Of a stretch of 64,000 nt of DNA, positions 36,301-48,100 are shown one piece after another. Both the position numbers and the translations under genes were made by a program. The stretch is from positions 59,134 to 123,133 of the forward strand of contig NW_020170424.1 in NCBI RefSeq assembly GCF_000524195.1, read 5' to 3'. Origin of the DNA: Echinococcus granulosus (lineage: Eukaryota; Platyhelminthes; Cestoda; Cyclophyllidea; Taeniidae). Under the pieces are notes generated by a model. It searched no databases. It saw only the letters and a list, made by a program, of their open reading frames with translations, and was not told where the DNA came from. The number at the start of each line of letters is the position of its first letter. The first letter of the stretch is position 1.

Positions 36301-39143
36301 TATCACCCAATGTTGGATGCATCAATTTCAGGAGGGAAGCGTCTCTACTCACGATCATGACTTTGCAATACTTTTTTCTACAACTTTTTACAGTTCTAAA
36401 CATTTACACCTTCTCTCATCCAAAGGGGATTACTTCAATTAGTCGGAGACTTGGAATTTCGTTGTCTGACTGGATATTTGACTCTATATCGATGGTGATA
36501 TCTTGCAAATCACTACCACTAACCTTAGACGCTATCGCCCTCCCAGTCGAAATAAATAAAACTAATGTTGTCTTAGAGAAATAGTCTGATTTAGAAAGAT
36601 ATATAGGTGCACTACAGATACGTTTCGGCGTAGCCATGGTAACGCCTCAATAAGCTGTTCGCTGTCTATTTGTCTCACACCGTTGCGTAAACCCATGTAT
36701 GGAATTTGAATTTTTTTCTAAAAAAAATAAGCGCATTATGAGATGTACGTGGTTAAATTGATGATGTAAAGCAATGCCGCTCTATGTAGAATTGATTTGC
36801 TCCTCGTGCCATGATTAAGTCTTTCGAAGGTCACGCCCTTAGTAAAATGCACTAAAAGTCCTTTGTAGGTTTTTCTGACTAATAGCAGTCATCAGGTTGA
36901 AAAGAAACTAGTGAATTTGGCGTAATTTACGAAGGATTAAAACAACAAGTTAATCCCCTTTTCGTTAGCAAAAGTCCTTTCTTTTGAAGGAGGATATAAT
37001 TGGATTTCGTCAGTAAAGAACTGCTTTTAATGTAAAGTGATACTTGTCAATGTTTCTGACAGTTAACCGATGGAATTTTTGATTCCGTTGGCAGATAAAT
37101 GCAATACGGACAACCAGTCAGATCAAATCACTTATTGCCGATGCACAATAGGCTCCAAACTTTACCAGATCTAAGAGATTATAAGTAAAGCAAAAGTTCT
37201 TTTCCAGTGTTTAATAATGGGTATTTATATTTTTTCAAAAAGTCTGCAAGCGGAGGTTATTTACTTGAAATGTCAGAAGCATCAGTAAAAAACAACATCT
37301 AGTGTTTGAAGGCAAAGCCTCCATCATGTTTTAAATTACAAAACTATGATCGAACTAATGTTTGTAATTCCGGTTGCCATTTGTATCAAACATGTCTACA
37401 TTTTAAATGCGAAGTTTTTAAAAACCATGTCTGTCTGATCAGTAAAAACTCCTGCCAAATAAATAATTAAGACAAAGTTTGATTTCATGTTGTTTAGGCT
37501 CCTGAACTTCGATTAACTCTATTTTGGCTGTTTCTAGATGAAAATTGCTACAATAGATTAAAATACAAGAATACACGAACAGATGTCACGAGTGAAAGCC
37601 GATTGTAACCAAAATAATTGTGACACGAGTGGTTTTAAATCACCTTGCTCGTTTTACAGCCCTAGAGTTTGAACTTGGTTGTGACACCAATGCTGCAAAC
37701 ATATGCGCAAGTCCATGTTTTTCTATTTTAAATCTGACATTGTAAAAATGCGAACTTGTTCCTCATAAATTCAAGAAAATATTTTAATCAAATTATGGGT
37801 ACCAAACCTTTTCTCTTCTGCATGACAAAACCTGGACCATGTTCTGGGCCTGTAGTTATTGCCTTACTTTCATCACTTAAATTGGGATTCATTCTGCCAA
37901 TTTGGCAGTGCAGATATTGGTTCCATTTCATATCACCATAAATATTCCTCACAGTGGTTGATGTTCCTTTGCGCCTCTTTTACAGTTGGCTTTTCCTATT
38001 TTACAGAAGTCGCATGAGGTCATTAAATCTGCAGTTGCTAAGATTTGCGGCAAAAACCTCATAGCATTAAAAAGGGACCTCTAATCCATTTCTCTGTTCC
38101 ATTTCAGGCTAATATTTTATCTTAGAGAACCAGTGCTTTAAGGAGGAAAAGTGGTTCAAAATTTAATCTTGTCCGCTCTGGAACTAACGCACCATTTCCC
38201 TTTTTTTGCAACGATATCACATATCGTAGCACGAGTTTTGCAAATATATCCTTTCTTTATTAGCGTGGATTTTTTGTGTAAAGATGTTGAAAACCAAAAA
38301 AAAGTTTAGAAGTCTCACCTCTGGATCCATGAGTCTGTATCCGGCCAACTTAACTCCAGAGTAAATATAGTCCACCAGATCCGTGTCGGCCACATTAAGA
38401 CTGGCAAATAGGAATTCATACTCGCCTCTGTTCATCCCCATCCTCGAAAACATCCGCATCAATTGGTTGGTCTCCACCACTCTCGAGTCGACTACTACCC
38501 GCCTTGTCACCCTTTTCTTCAGAGCGCCATCTAGCGCTACCAGCGATCCCTGCAACTCTCTTTCGTTCATCCCACGCACTCCTACGTAGTGCACTGTTAC
38601 TTCTGTCAAACTCAAGTTACTTCCCCGCTCTTTTAACTCTCCCACCAATTGCCCCAACCTTCTAACACCTTCCATGCTCGTGGTGAGGTAGGCGAATGCC
38701 GTCCAGTTCTCATGTACCAGTACTTCCGCCAACGCTTCCTTTGTGGTAGGCATGAGGTTTCGGGTAAACACACCTCCCCTTCCATCAGCTGTCGTGATCA
38801 GAGGTATTTGGAGCGCTGCCGCCGTGTTGGTAAGTACCCGATTCACTTCCTCGTCAAACGCAAGTTCACTGACAAAGACGGCAAGAACATTGTCACTGAC
38901 AAGGTCGCAGAACCGATCCATCACACGGAGGGCATCGTGAGGAGGGGTGAGAATACTCAACTTTGGGAGGAGGTAGAAAGGATTATGAGAATTTTTATTA
39001 TACGCATAGACGGCAAAGGAGAAGGCACTTTCACCGACAGAGCCCGCCTCAAAGATGCCAGCTATTGGCACTTCTTGACGCCTGTCAGCTCTGGCAAGAC
39101 AGAGTGCGGAGAGTGTGATGGTGATGGGGATGAAAATTTTCAT
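29856..39143 (-). CDS. Ionotropic glutamate receptor, AMPA/kainate type (five exons)
   Basis: Ligand-gated cation channel subunit of the plasma membrane. The exons 39143-38319, 35283-34756, 32465-31620, 31411-31088, 30353-29856 join to 1006 codons plus stop, all introns phase 0. The order is complete: signal peptide ([19 protein letters not shown]), amino-terminal domain (to about 450), S1 ligand-binding lobe with [10 protein letters not shown] (Pro627, Thr629, Arg634 contact glutamate in the family), TM1 about 673-695, re-entrant pore FVQQ (Gln at the Q/R site), TM3 with [12 protein letters not shown]2 lobe with GST (798-800) and Glu849 in [12 protein letters not shown]4 about 936-960, 46-residue tail. 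The glutamate-binding residues are kept, so an agonist-gated subunit is expected. The segment after S1 (IIKKP...LSFLRPLS) and the extracellular regions are closest to kainate receptors, but the subtype is not assigned firmly. Oddity: the TM3 gate motif SYTANLAAF has Phe instead of Ser. Confidence 0.95.
30354..31087. other. Glutamate receptor intron 4
   Basis: 734 bp, AT-rich, phase 0. The flanking coding sequence is contiguous against the family, so no exon is missing. Confidence 0.8.
31088..31411 (-). CDS. Glutamate receptor exon 4: pore exit, TM3, S2 start
   Basis: 324 nt, phase 0 to 0. Encodes [12 protein letters not shown] directly after the pore glutamines, then TM3 and the gating motif [12 protein letters not shown], the S1-S2-type linker and [10 protein letters not shown], whose GST contacts the ligand carboxylate in the family. 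The donor is AAG followed by GTGAGT. Confidence 0.94.
31620..32465 (-). CDS. Glutamate receptor exon 3: S1 lobe, TM1, pore loop
   Basis: 846 nt, phase 0 to 0. The acceptor TACTTGTAG precedes TGGTCTTCG and the donor is CAG followed by GTAAGC. Contains a Pro/Asp-rich linker, the S1 lobe ([23 protein letters not shown]), TM1 and the re-entrant loop [12 protein letters not shown], ending exactly at the pore tip. Confidence 0.94.
32466..34755. other. Glutamate receptor intron 2, carries palindrome copy 3
   Basis: About 2.3 kb, phase 0, AT-rich, with one copy of the 22-bp palindrome family at 32681. No other gene is recognised. Confidence 0.75.
32681..32700. repeat. Dispersed palindrome, copy 3
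   Basis: CATGTCAC, centre GTGT, then GTGACGCC. The inner GTCAC/GTGAC arms are perfect, and the spacer is 4 instead of 6. It lies in intron 2 of the glutamate receptor gene. Confidence 0.6.
34756..35283 (-). CDS. Glutamate receptor exon 2: end of amino-terminal domain
   Basis: 528 nt, phase 0 to 0. Starts [15 protein letters not shown] and includes [12 protein letters not shown] (family: Y(D)AV in the bilobed domain) and [10 protein letters not shown], the conserved GLTG strand near the end of the domain. It carries a family-atypical Ser/Gly/Asn-rich insert. The donor is CCG followed by GTAGCT. Confidence 0.9.
35284..38318. other. Glutamate receptor intron 1
   Basis: About 3.0 kb, phase 0, AT-rich. 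No additional gene is recognised on either strand. Confidence 0.75.
38319..39143 (-). CDS. Glutamate receptor exon 1: signal peptide and amino-terminal domain
   Basis: 825 nt, 275 codons, phase 0 at the donor (GATCCAGAG then GTGAGA). The ATG at 39143 begins a signal peptide ([19 protein letters not shown]) followed by [11 protein letters not shown], the first strand of the LIVBP-like domain. ITTADGRG and [13 protein letters not shown] match the domain's second half. The next upstream in-frame stop supports this start. Confidence 0.92.
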
Positions 39144-42100
39144 ATCTATGAAATGCGAAGAAACGTGGTTACGATAGCAGACTCGCTACCTAGCTCGTTG
39201 TGCGAGACGACTTTGCGTGCACACTGGCTATTGGTTAAGGGGATGAAGACCAGTGATCCCTCAATTGGGATTGGCTGTCCCACTGGTAGGATGAGCAGAT
39301 GAGAGCTGGTGAGGATAAGTTGTGAAAAACAGTACATTGCCCAAAAGCTGTCTAAGTGAAGGTTGAGCGATTTAATGGCTGCTTTTTAAATCACAAAATC
39401 AGTGACTGGTCGTGAGAATTCGTGTGCACCATATTACCTCTGCTTGCAGAGCTCTAAGTTGAGACGTCTGAGTCTAGGAAGACCCCTTTTGTCCTATTTT
39501 TAAGGGGAGGCCAGTGTTTAAATGCCCATTCATCTCTGTAGAAATGGGTGGTGTTCGCTTGGCCACGAGGGTATTTTAGTCCGACTGTTTGCCACCAAAA
39601 GGGTACATTTAAGCAAACCTCTTTGACACTTGGACTAAAGGCATCAAAATTTTTGCTAGACAACATTTATCATCCAGATGAATTTGCGCACTACTTAATT
39701 TTCTGTTTGGCTAAAAAAACAGGCAAAAAGGCCTACTTTTCCTAGTACAAATAATTTGGGTTTTTTTGTCATCTACCTATCCCAGTTCTCCTTGAGCTAT
39801 AGCCCTTTCAACAGGCACTTTGAGAGCATAAGACTTTAAAAATGCATTGAATGTAGCACCTCAACCCACTTTCTTAACTCGTTATTAGTCGAAGAACTAG
39901 AAGAGAACATACTACTTACTAATGTACAGTAGGGGTGGGGCGGTTACATGCACCTCCGCGAGGGTCATACAGCAGAGCCAACACTTGATTAAGGCGTTGT
40001 CATGGCTACAGGTACAAAGTATCCATAGTGCACCTGACTCTAGCTTGCATAATCAATCCTTCTGAATTAACTTTTTTCCAAGTAAGATTCAACGCTTTTT
40101 TTCCCATTCAGCTTGTTAACTCTCACCCAACTTGGGGCGAAAATATTTTCGCAGAAAGTTTATTTGCCTGCCCACTTTGCGTGTTAATTGGTGCAATTTC
40201 GTGGTAAGAGACGCTAAAACAATGAATTTGTTGCGTGCATAAATTAATTTTAGTCTTGTCTTAGTCCTCCTGCAGTGTTAAAGGCAGAAAGTGGAAGGGG
40301 TAGGAAGAAGGCGGGGGATGGGGCAATGCACACTCTCATTTGCCTATTTTGAGCTATTTGTCACCACTCTCAATTGCTCCTCGGAATAGGTAATTTGTAC
40401 AAAGGAAGTGGGGTTTTATTTGTAGGCGCGAAAGTTGGAAATGAAATTTTGATTGTGGCGAAATGGTCTTACGCTTGCTTTTTCTTTTCTTCTCCTAAAA
40501 CTCAACAGTCAACCCCAATCTGACAGTCATCAGTAAATGATCAAGCTCTGAAATCATCCAATTTAAAGTGTTGGGTTTCGTTTTACTCATCAGTCGTAAG
40601 TACTTAAAGCAAAATGCTTCTTCAAGACAGGGATGGCGATGGCCAACTTACTCGCCTTAAAAGCCATCGTGTTACGTGGAAAGTAAAGGAGCTCGTGGAT
40701 GCGTCTTCTTGAAGGGTATTACTTTCATATTTAATGCCGTTTAAAAAGATGTTTATCTGCTTTGCAGAACTAGCTTTCTAATGCCTGTTAGATGTAACTG
40801 CGGTGATTGGTAGTAGTTGGTTTTACAAATGTCAACCACTCGCACTCCCTTATTATCGTATATATTTTGATATATCTTTAGCTGTCACCAGAAGAAACCT
40901 TTAAAATGACATTGCGTTACACGTTTATTACTGGCGTCGCAGATATGTGACGCCTGAGCCAGTGCAAAGCAATTACATCTGAAATGTGTTCCTATTAATT
41001 TATACTAACCAGTTGCACTATATCACCCCAATGCCTTTACATTTGGTCAACTGTGAAATTGACTGCACCAGTCTTTTCATTTCCCGAAGGTACTACTTGA
41101 GGTTTGGGCCTCAGGGTTCTGTCCAGTTCTTATAGCTAATGTCGCTTCCTATGCCTTCAGAAGATTTCCAGCGATGCTGCGGTAATTCTGTTTTAATATT
41201 TCTTCAGCCGTGTTCATCAATAAGCCTCAATAACAAAACTTTCTTAAACCAATTGAGAGATTTTAAAGTCTAGAATTTCTGGTATGCTGGTCAACACTCT
41301 TGGTGGTCCCATCTTCAGAGCTTAGCGCTAACAATGAGCACTTGGTACCTGCCTTGCCGATTAGGCATAGCTGGAAAACCTTCGCTTGTCTACTAAGCCT
41401 AGGGCATCTCAACAAGTGTTGGAGAAGAATGGCCTGACATGAATTGCTCTCACACTATTGTCCATAAATTTGCCAATTGATGCGGACGTAGACGAATCAC
41501 CGCACTAATTACATAAAACATGACTGAAAGTGCTCGATACCATAATCACACTTTTGATTCCTTAAGAACAAAAATGAATGGCTGTCCCTCCTGCGTGTAA
41601 GCCACCCACCTTCTCCTGAGTGTTTTATCACCAGAATCCAATCAATCATTATACTGACTTCTAAGTGATGAATTTCCCTCCGATTGCTATGCAGCAAGCA
41701 GTGTATGAACCGCCTGCTTCGGTTAACATCACGTCCGCCGGATTTGTTGAGGTGACATTTTATGAGTTCCAAGTTCATGATAGGTGCAAACTACTCTACA
41801 CCACAATGAAGAGTCTTCAATCAATGAACCGAGGCTTAAACCTAAACTTACGCTTTGTAATGTGTATATATAAATACTTGCGGGTGTGAGATGGACTACT
41901 GCAAGTTCTTCCGTTACGTCGAAGCTCGAGACATTCACCCGATGGGATTGGACAGGGTTAGGAATTTCTGAATATTTTTAGAATGGGGACGATTTTTTAG
42001 ATTATTTAAACGAAATCTTAGGTAAACAAAGAATATAGAATCCTTGCTATTCTGACTGCCTTAGCAACCAAACACATTCATCCAAAACAAAAAACATATT

Positions 42101-44970
42101 CTCCTTACAATTTGCCGAATCCTTTGTTAACAGAATTCAGAAAAGAAATGCAAATTCTTGATGCGGATGACTTATTGGGGGCCAAAACAAAACAAACCAT
42201 TATTACTAATTTGGAGGTATTTAGAGACATTAAATCCAGTTAGCACATCAGACTTATCGGTTGGATGAATCTTTGGGGTCATGAGCAAAAATACGCATAT
42301 TCACGTAAATAATTTGTTAAAAATACCCCCTTTTCTTGTGATTAGGCTTAGAATAAAAAATTACAAGCAACTTGCTTGAAGAAATTCCTTTTATATGATT
42401 AATAAATACTTGTTTGGATAAATTGGAAGACTAGAGGTTTTTTCCCTAATAACATCCTACTTAAAGGGGAGAGGCATTCACATTCTCCCTCATGGCGTTG
42501 TAATGAAGAACAAGTCTTGAGTTTTCTAGATGCTTTTTCAGCGAAATTGCCCCTGGATTACTTTTTTTTAACTCAATTTGTTTCATCCATGCTGGAGAAG
42601 TTGAAAAAGTGGATAATTCTTTTCGATCACTCAAACTCAACTCTTGCAAGTAGTTTGCAGTGCCTTCGCAGTCCTCTATTACTAACCACCTTGTTCACGA
42701 AATAATTAAAAGTGACTCGTTTGAACTGGGTTGTCTGTTTTGACCTAGTTAAAACCTTGAATACCAGCAGGCACGTGAATCGGATTAGTGAAAAAAGATT
42801 ATCAAAGCAGGTTGCACCAAACCACATTAAGCAGGGAGGGTGCCAGTTTGTGGTAAGCTAAAATGGATGCAGATGTAGCAATATGGTATTTTGTTTAACC
42901 CTGGGTTTTTAACAACGCGGGTACTTTAATACCTATACGTTGCAGCATGGTACTTCCGTGCTACTGTGTGTTAATAAGTAGAATGTTCCTCTGCTGCTAC
43001 TTCAGTGTATTGAGAAATTGGCAGTTCCGACCACACCGTAGTTCTTTGCCAAATCTTCTTAAAACCAGTCAATGAAGCACAAAAAAATACTTGGTCCAAT
43101 TTATTCATAAAAAATCAAAGTGTATCTTGCACTGATACGTTGGCAAACATCATAAAATTCCTCGCCTTTGCAGCACTGAAAGACGCACAGAAACTTATTT
43201 AATACCCAAACGTACTGCAATGACCACAAAATAAATAAATACTTAGGAAACAGCGGTAAATCGCCTCCAAGACATTGGGCCGTTCAGTAATGAGAAGTTG
43301 CCTTCTTTTCTTCAGGCAAAATGCGTCTTATTGCCTTTGTTCACATGGGAATGGAAGTATAAAAAAAGCAAAAAATATTCTCATTTCTCCTCGCTAGCAT
43401 CTATGCTTTCATCAAAAATGCAGATAACAAATCCTGCGAAGCTAGACGTATTTCAAGGGCGAGCGAATACCTGGTGTGAAAAAACTAAAACAATTCATCT
43501 GGGTATCTTTGGTTAAAAGCCGTTTTTAGAGAGGTGGTAATAATAAATAAATGTCCCTGATCCCAGCAACAAAAATGCGGTATATACGCTTATTTTTTAT
43601 GCTCAGAGCAGTTAACTTAAGTTGCAGGAAAATTAAGAAGTCAATCAGACAAGTCTTCTGTTCACGAAAATAGCCACGTTCAGTAGGTTGATGTGGCTTG
43701 AGTCAAATTTTTGCCCCTTCTCAGAAGCGTCTTCGACTATTGTAAGTCAGCGCACAAGTGTATTCCTCCCTCTTGAAAGTATAGTGCTGAATTATTGAAT
43801 AACCCCGCGAATCACTGTGTCCATTTAACATATTCTTTTCCTTGGTGATCATATGCGATTTATTTACCTATTTAAAGAAAGCTGACATTACAAATCAAAT
43901 TTACCTAAATAATACTTACAAAACCGGTCGTAGCTAAATAGTCTTGATAAACTTTTCTGAGCAAAAATTGACTATTGGTGAAGAATCACTTAAAATATCT
44001 TCTTCAAATTCCATTTCTGATTGCAGAAACCCTTCCTTTTTTCTAATTGGTCTCTCTACTGTTGAACCTATTTCAGTGGTGATCGTGTGATTATCCATTG
44101 TCAAGAAGTGATAATACCGACACGGAGAAAGGTAACAACAATGAGGTCATAGGTCCCTTCCTTCTTCCACCCCCAAATAAAGTGCGACGTCCCCTACGAA
44201 TCAGTCTTGTGGCATAAGATCGTGAGCTTCTTCGAGGAAAGTGGGAGATTCCTTGCGCTGATCACCAGGCTTACTTAAACCTCATTTTCAATCAAATGGA
44301 AAGGAGTCCAACTCATGCAAAAAAAGAACCGCAAACAAACGCAAGACTGTCAATTTCCTCCGGTCCACAGCTCGCTCTTACAGTCAGCCAATATTCACAA
44401 ACTACAAACCGAGACAAGTAGCAGATGGTGCAAACCATTCCAACTTTTAGACGGGTAAAGACTACCTGCGAATGACACCGATCCCCAACCTAATCAATAC
44501 TTTAACAGAAGAGGTATTTCGACAAGACGGTAGGGATTGACAGGCCGGCAGGTAGATAGGTAAACGGATCGTAAGAAGAGCTGGTGGAGGGATGGGCGGG
44601 TTAATGGGGCACTGAAAGAATCCATTCAACAGATGCTGGCCATTTGGCGAGAAACGCCAATAGGGATACGAACAAGGGGGAGAGGATCCTATTGATTTCC
44701 TTGCCCACCTAAAATAAAAGGGGAAAGGTAGTCACGAACAGCAAGAATGTCCGAGGAAAGTGGTTCCAGTTCACACCAGTGAAATACCTCTTTGATGCCC
44801 TTTATACTATCTGTTCATCCTAGAATACCTCCCGAAATAATTCTACACTTAAATTGATGTGTCTGATCCCAATGACGGAATCATTCTTACTGATACTTCA
44901 GTGGAAATGAAGCTAGATTGTGTTCCTAACCCCGATAGGTACTGTGGCAGACACCAAGATCGACTTCAGA
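39144..44970. other. Intergenic between the glutamate receptor and PPP6R-like genes
   Basis: About 5.8 kb, mostly AT-rich. The left end contains the receptor's upstream region; no TATA box stands out. The right end is the 3' side of the PPP6R-like gene; I see no AATAAA on minus within several hundred bases of its stop. Palindrome copy 4 is at 40933. No other gene could be supported. Confidence 0.5.
40933..40954. repeat. 22-bp dispersed palindrome, copy 4
   Basis: GGCGTCGC, centre AGATAT, then GTGACGCC. The outer six bases of each arm pair (GGCGTC/GACGCC), with one mismatch at the seventh position. Flanked by TTACT on the left, as copy 2 is in reverse complement. Confidence 0.7.
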
Positions 44971-45158
44971 CTAACCGAAGGAAGCGGATTCAAAGTCAGC
45001 CCATTCCTCATCTTGGTTGTTGGCACTCCCCCTATCACCATCTCCAGGAGCTGTTGTAGCCGCACCAATGACATTCCCAGCGTTGATTACACCACCAACA
45101 AGATGGGCGGGGATCGTCGCCGCAGCAGTCCACGGTGAGACTGCTGGGAGAGAGCGAT
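44971..45158 (-). CDS. PPP6R-like last exon with stop
   Basis: Acceptor CTGCAG before ATCGC; the first two bases complete a Tyr codon. Encodes RSLPAVSPWTAAATIPAH and a Gly/Ala-rich stretch, ending NNQDEEWADFESASFG and TAG at 44971-44973. The same C-terminal style (DEWADFD-like) is known in PPP6R proteins. Confidence 0.85.
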
Positions 45159-48100
45159 CTGCAGTTAAGGTTTAAAAATCATTCAGGTCGGCAAACCTGA
45201 ACAGTATATGCTTTTAGAGGAAGGATAGACTCACAAGTATCCACTGGCTTAACAAAGGGCAGACAACCATTGGTTGAGTTAAGGAACACCGGTGTCTGAT
45301 TGGTTCGCTGCTGACGGATGGTTAGTGGGGATTGGAGGTCCTCCTCATCCGAGGAATTGCTACTGTTGCCAGTCTCTACATCACTATTCTCTGCCTCCAC
45401 CTGCTTCACCTCTTTCTCATCTTCATCGATATCACTTCCACGACGACCTTCAAAGCTGACGGCGGATGGAGCCTCCTTGTCGGTATCGTCGTCAAAGGCG
45501 TCTTCGTTGGGGTCGAGATGGTGGGTCGTATCGGAGAGGTTACGTCCTCCAACGGAACCCAATCGGGATGTGCTAAAAAGAAAGGAGTTAGTGAACTTAA
45601 ATGAGATTCTATGAGAGTTTCTAAACACCTACTGACGCTACTGTTTGCTTCCGGCTAAAACCACTACCAGCGATAAAAGTAGGTAGTCAAAGAAATGAGG
45701 ACTGCCATGGAAAGAAAGAGCAAAAGGTCAACTTACAGCAATTGGAGGTCGGTACCGCCATGGAGGAGCTAAAAATGAGAGAAGAAAGCAATATGCAATA
45801 CTTATTTGGCTACAATCAGACTCGGTCAGTTGGAGTGACAAATTAACGCAGAACCGACTGAACCTAACGACACCTCCGAGGTTATGCTTTAGGAAGCGTT
45901 AACAGAAATTAGCTCGGAGTGATTGAAAGCTTCCCCTTGAATCTCGACCATCAATCCACCACCACCGTTCAACTTTGCGACTAGTTACTGATTACTGAGG
46001 TAGTAAATGAGAGGCGTTTATTAGATGATTGAGGAGAGAGAAAGTATGTGCATATAGAGTCGAAATACTCCACTCCAATTTGAAAGGCAAACGTGGGAGA
46101 ATGGGAGGGGTAGAGCAATTTTCAACAGCAAGATTAGAATGGAGAGGTGAGAAGGGAGAAGATAGGGAAATTTACAAGCACGGGCATTCGCCTGTTTTGA
46201 TCTAGAATCAAGATAAAAAGTGGACAGATTAGTGCTTGTCCGTGTTCCGACGTAGTGTTCGCAACCAAGCAACAGCGGAAGCGATGACCTACGAAGATGC
46301 AAGGAAGAAGAATGGAAAACACATAGAAAGCCCTCTCAAACAAGTCATTTATCCATTTGATCCTATCTTGGCATTAAAATAAAGATCTCCAAAACGAAGG
46401 CTATCTAACAAAGCCTTTTTACCATGTAGCATAAGCTTGAAAATCACTTCTCGATACCAGAAAAGACTTTGTATTCGAGTGGATTCACACTAAAGGCATG
46501 CTCATTTTAAGTTGTTTGGAATATCTGAAGCATTTTGAAGTGCCATCTAAAAGAAGATCACGACGGGAGAAGGAGCAAATAAACGTAGCTGGGGATAACG
46601 AAGAAGGCCACAAAGTGTGCACCAAGAAGATTGTGTTTGTACCAGGGGGAAAATTTCACCTCACCATTTATGAAATGATAGTACTATTGTTTAGACAGAT
46701 ATAGAACTTCTACCACCTCAAACCTTTAGTGGTGGAGGTGGTGATGGCCAACTACCACCATCACGAGGAATAAAGAACGGAGAATAGAAGGGATCCATCA
46801 GGAGTAAGCAATGCAAGTAAATTTATTGCGCCGAAAGTGAAGCTGAAACCAGTCATCCACCCAATGTTCAATCAAGAATTGTTCCAACATTAGATGAACC
46901 AAAACAGCAGTCTTTTAAAAAGATTCGACCCTCCTACCCAAATCTTGGCACATCAATTTTGCTGGTTAATTAAACAAAGGAGAAGGAAGAGGAAGAAATG
47001 AGGAGGGGGAATCTCCGATTATTTTTAAATGGGATACCAAAGGGAATTAAAACCATTCTTACACTAAACAACTGAGCCATGTGGGAGTCGGGTTCACCAA
47101 TGTGTAGAGCGCCAAGGGAGATGGGAGCCGGTTTCTCGAAACTCCGGTCGGCCTAGAAAAATGGAAAATACCTGATTAAAAAACGCCTAATTTCTCAAGG
47201 ATCTGATAAACTGAAAGGTACCCATGGCAAACCTCTCGCTTAGGATACAAATTTTAAGATCCTGACGATCTTTTCCAAGATCGCCGGTCCTTCTATTGAT
47301 TATACCAGGAGGCTAGAACCCAGCGCCATCTAAAAAAATTGCACATAATTTTGTTTTAGAAAAAAAGAGCTAGACAGGACAGGACTAGGCTTACCTTGGT
47401 GATGGTCTGTGCCTTGTTGATGGCGGCGAGATCACGTTGTACAAACACCTGCCAGTTGGTTAGCACTTCCAGCGGGAGGCCTAATGACAGAGAGGGGAGA
47501 GATGAAGAATTGGTGCATCAAAGGTTATACCCGAGACAAAAAGTTGCTGAATTCAGAAAGTGGGAGAGCTTTAGCATTAACTAATCAATCACCAGATCAC
47601 AGATTAAGCAGTGACAAGTGGAGCATTGACATCTCCTCACAGTGGATCAATGGTGAAGAAGTCAAAGAACTATGCAATAAGCAATCAAATTCACGGTTCA
47701 TAATCACTACTTGAATGCTGAACAATGATATATCAAATGTTCTTCTTTTCTGAAAAACCGAACTGCATAATTGCAGAAGGCTTCTCCAACTATTTCACTC
47801 GTTGACATAATCACCATTATAATGTGTCATTTACAATCCAATCGAAACGAGACATAAGCTAGCTGTGAGTGCCTCCCTTCCACGCAACATTTCACTCCTA
47901 GAGACAGACAAAAATAGCGCTGATCACCTCCGTTTCTATCCCACTTTTACTTCACTGTATCTATTCTATTCTGCACGTGATCACGTCATTGGCTAATGTC
48001 AAGGTTAAGCGATGAGGATTCAGTGGAATAATAGAGTAACAGGGAGGTGGAGGCGAGGGAGTATCTTTTCATCCCAAAATCTGACATGAAGTGTTGTACC

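Noticed and set aside
45996..46016. TGAGGTAGTA, identical to the let-7 seed
   Set aside because: Only the first ten bases match and no hairpin partner is seen nearby.
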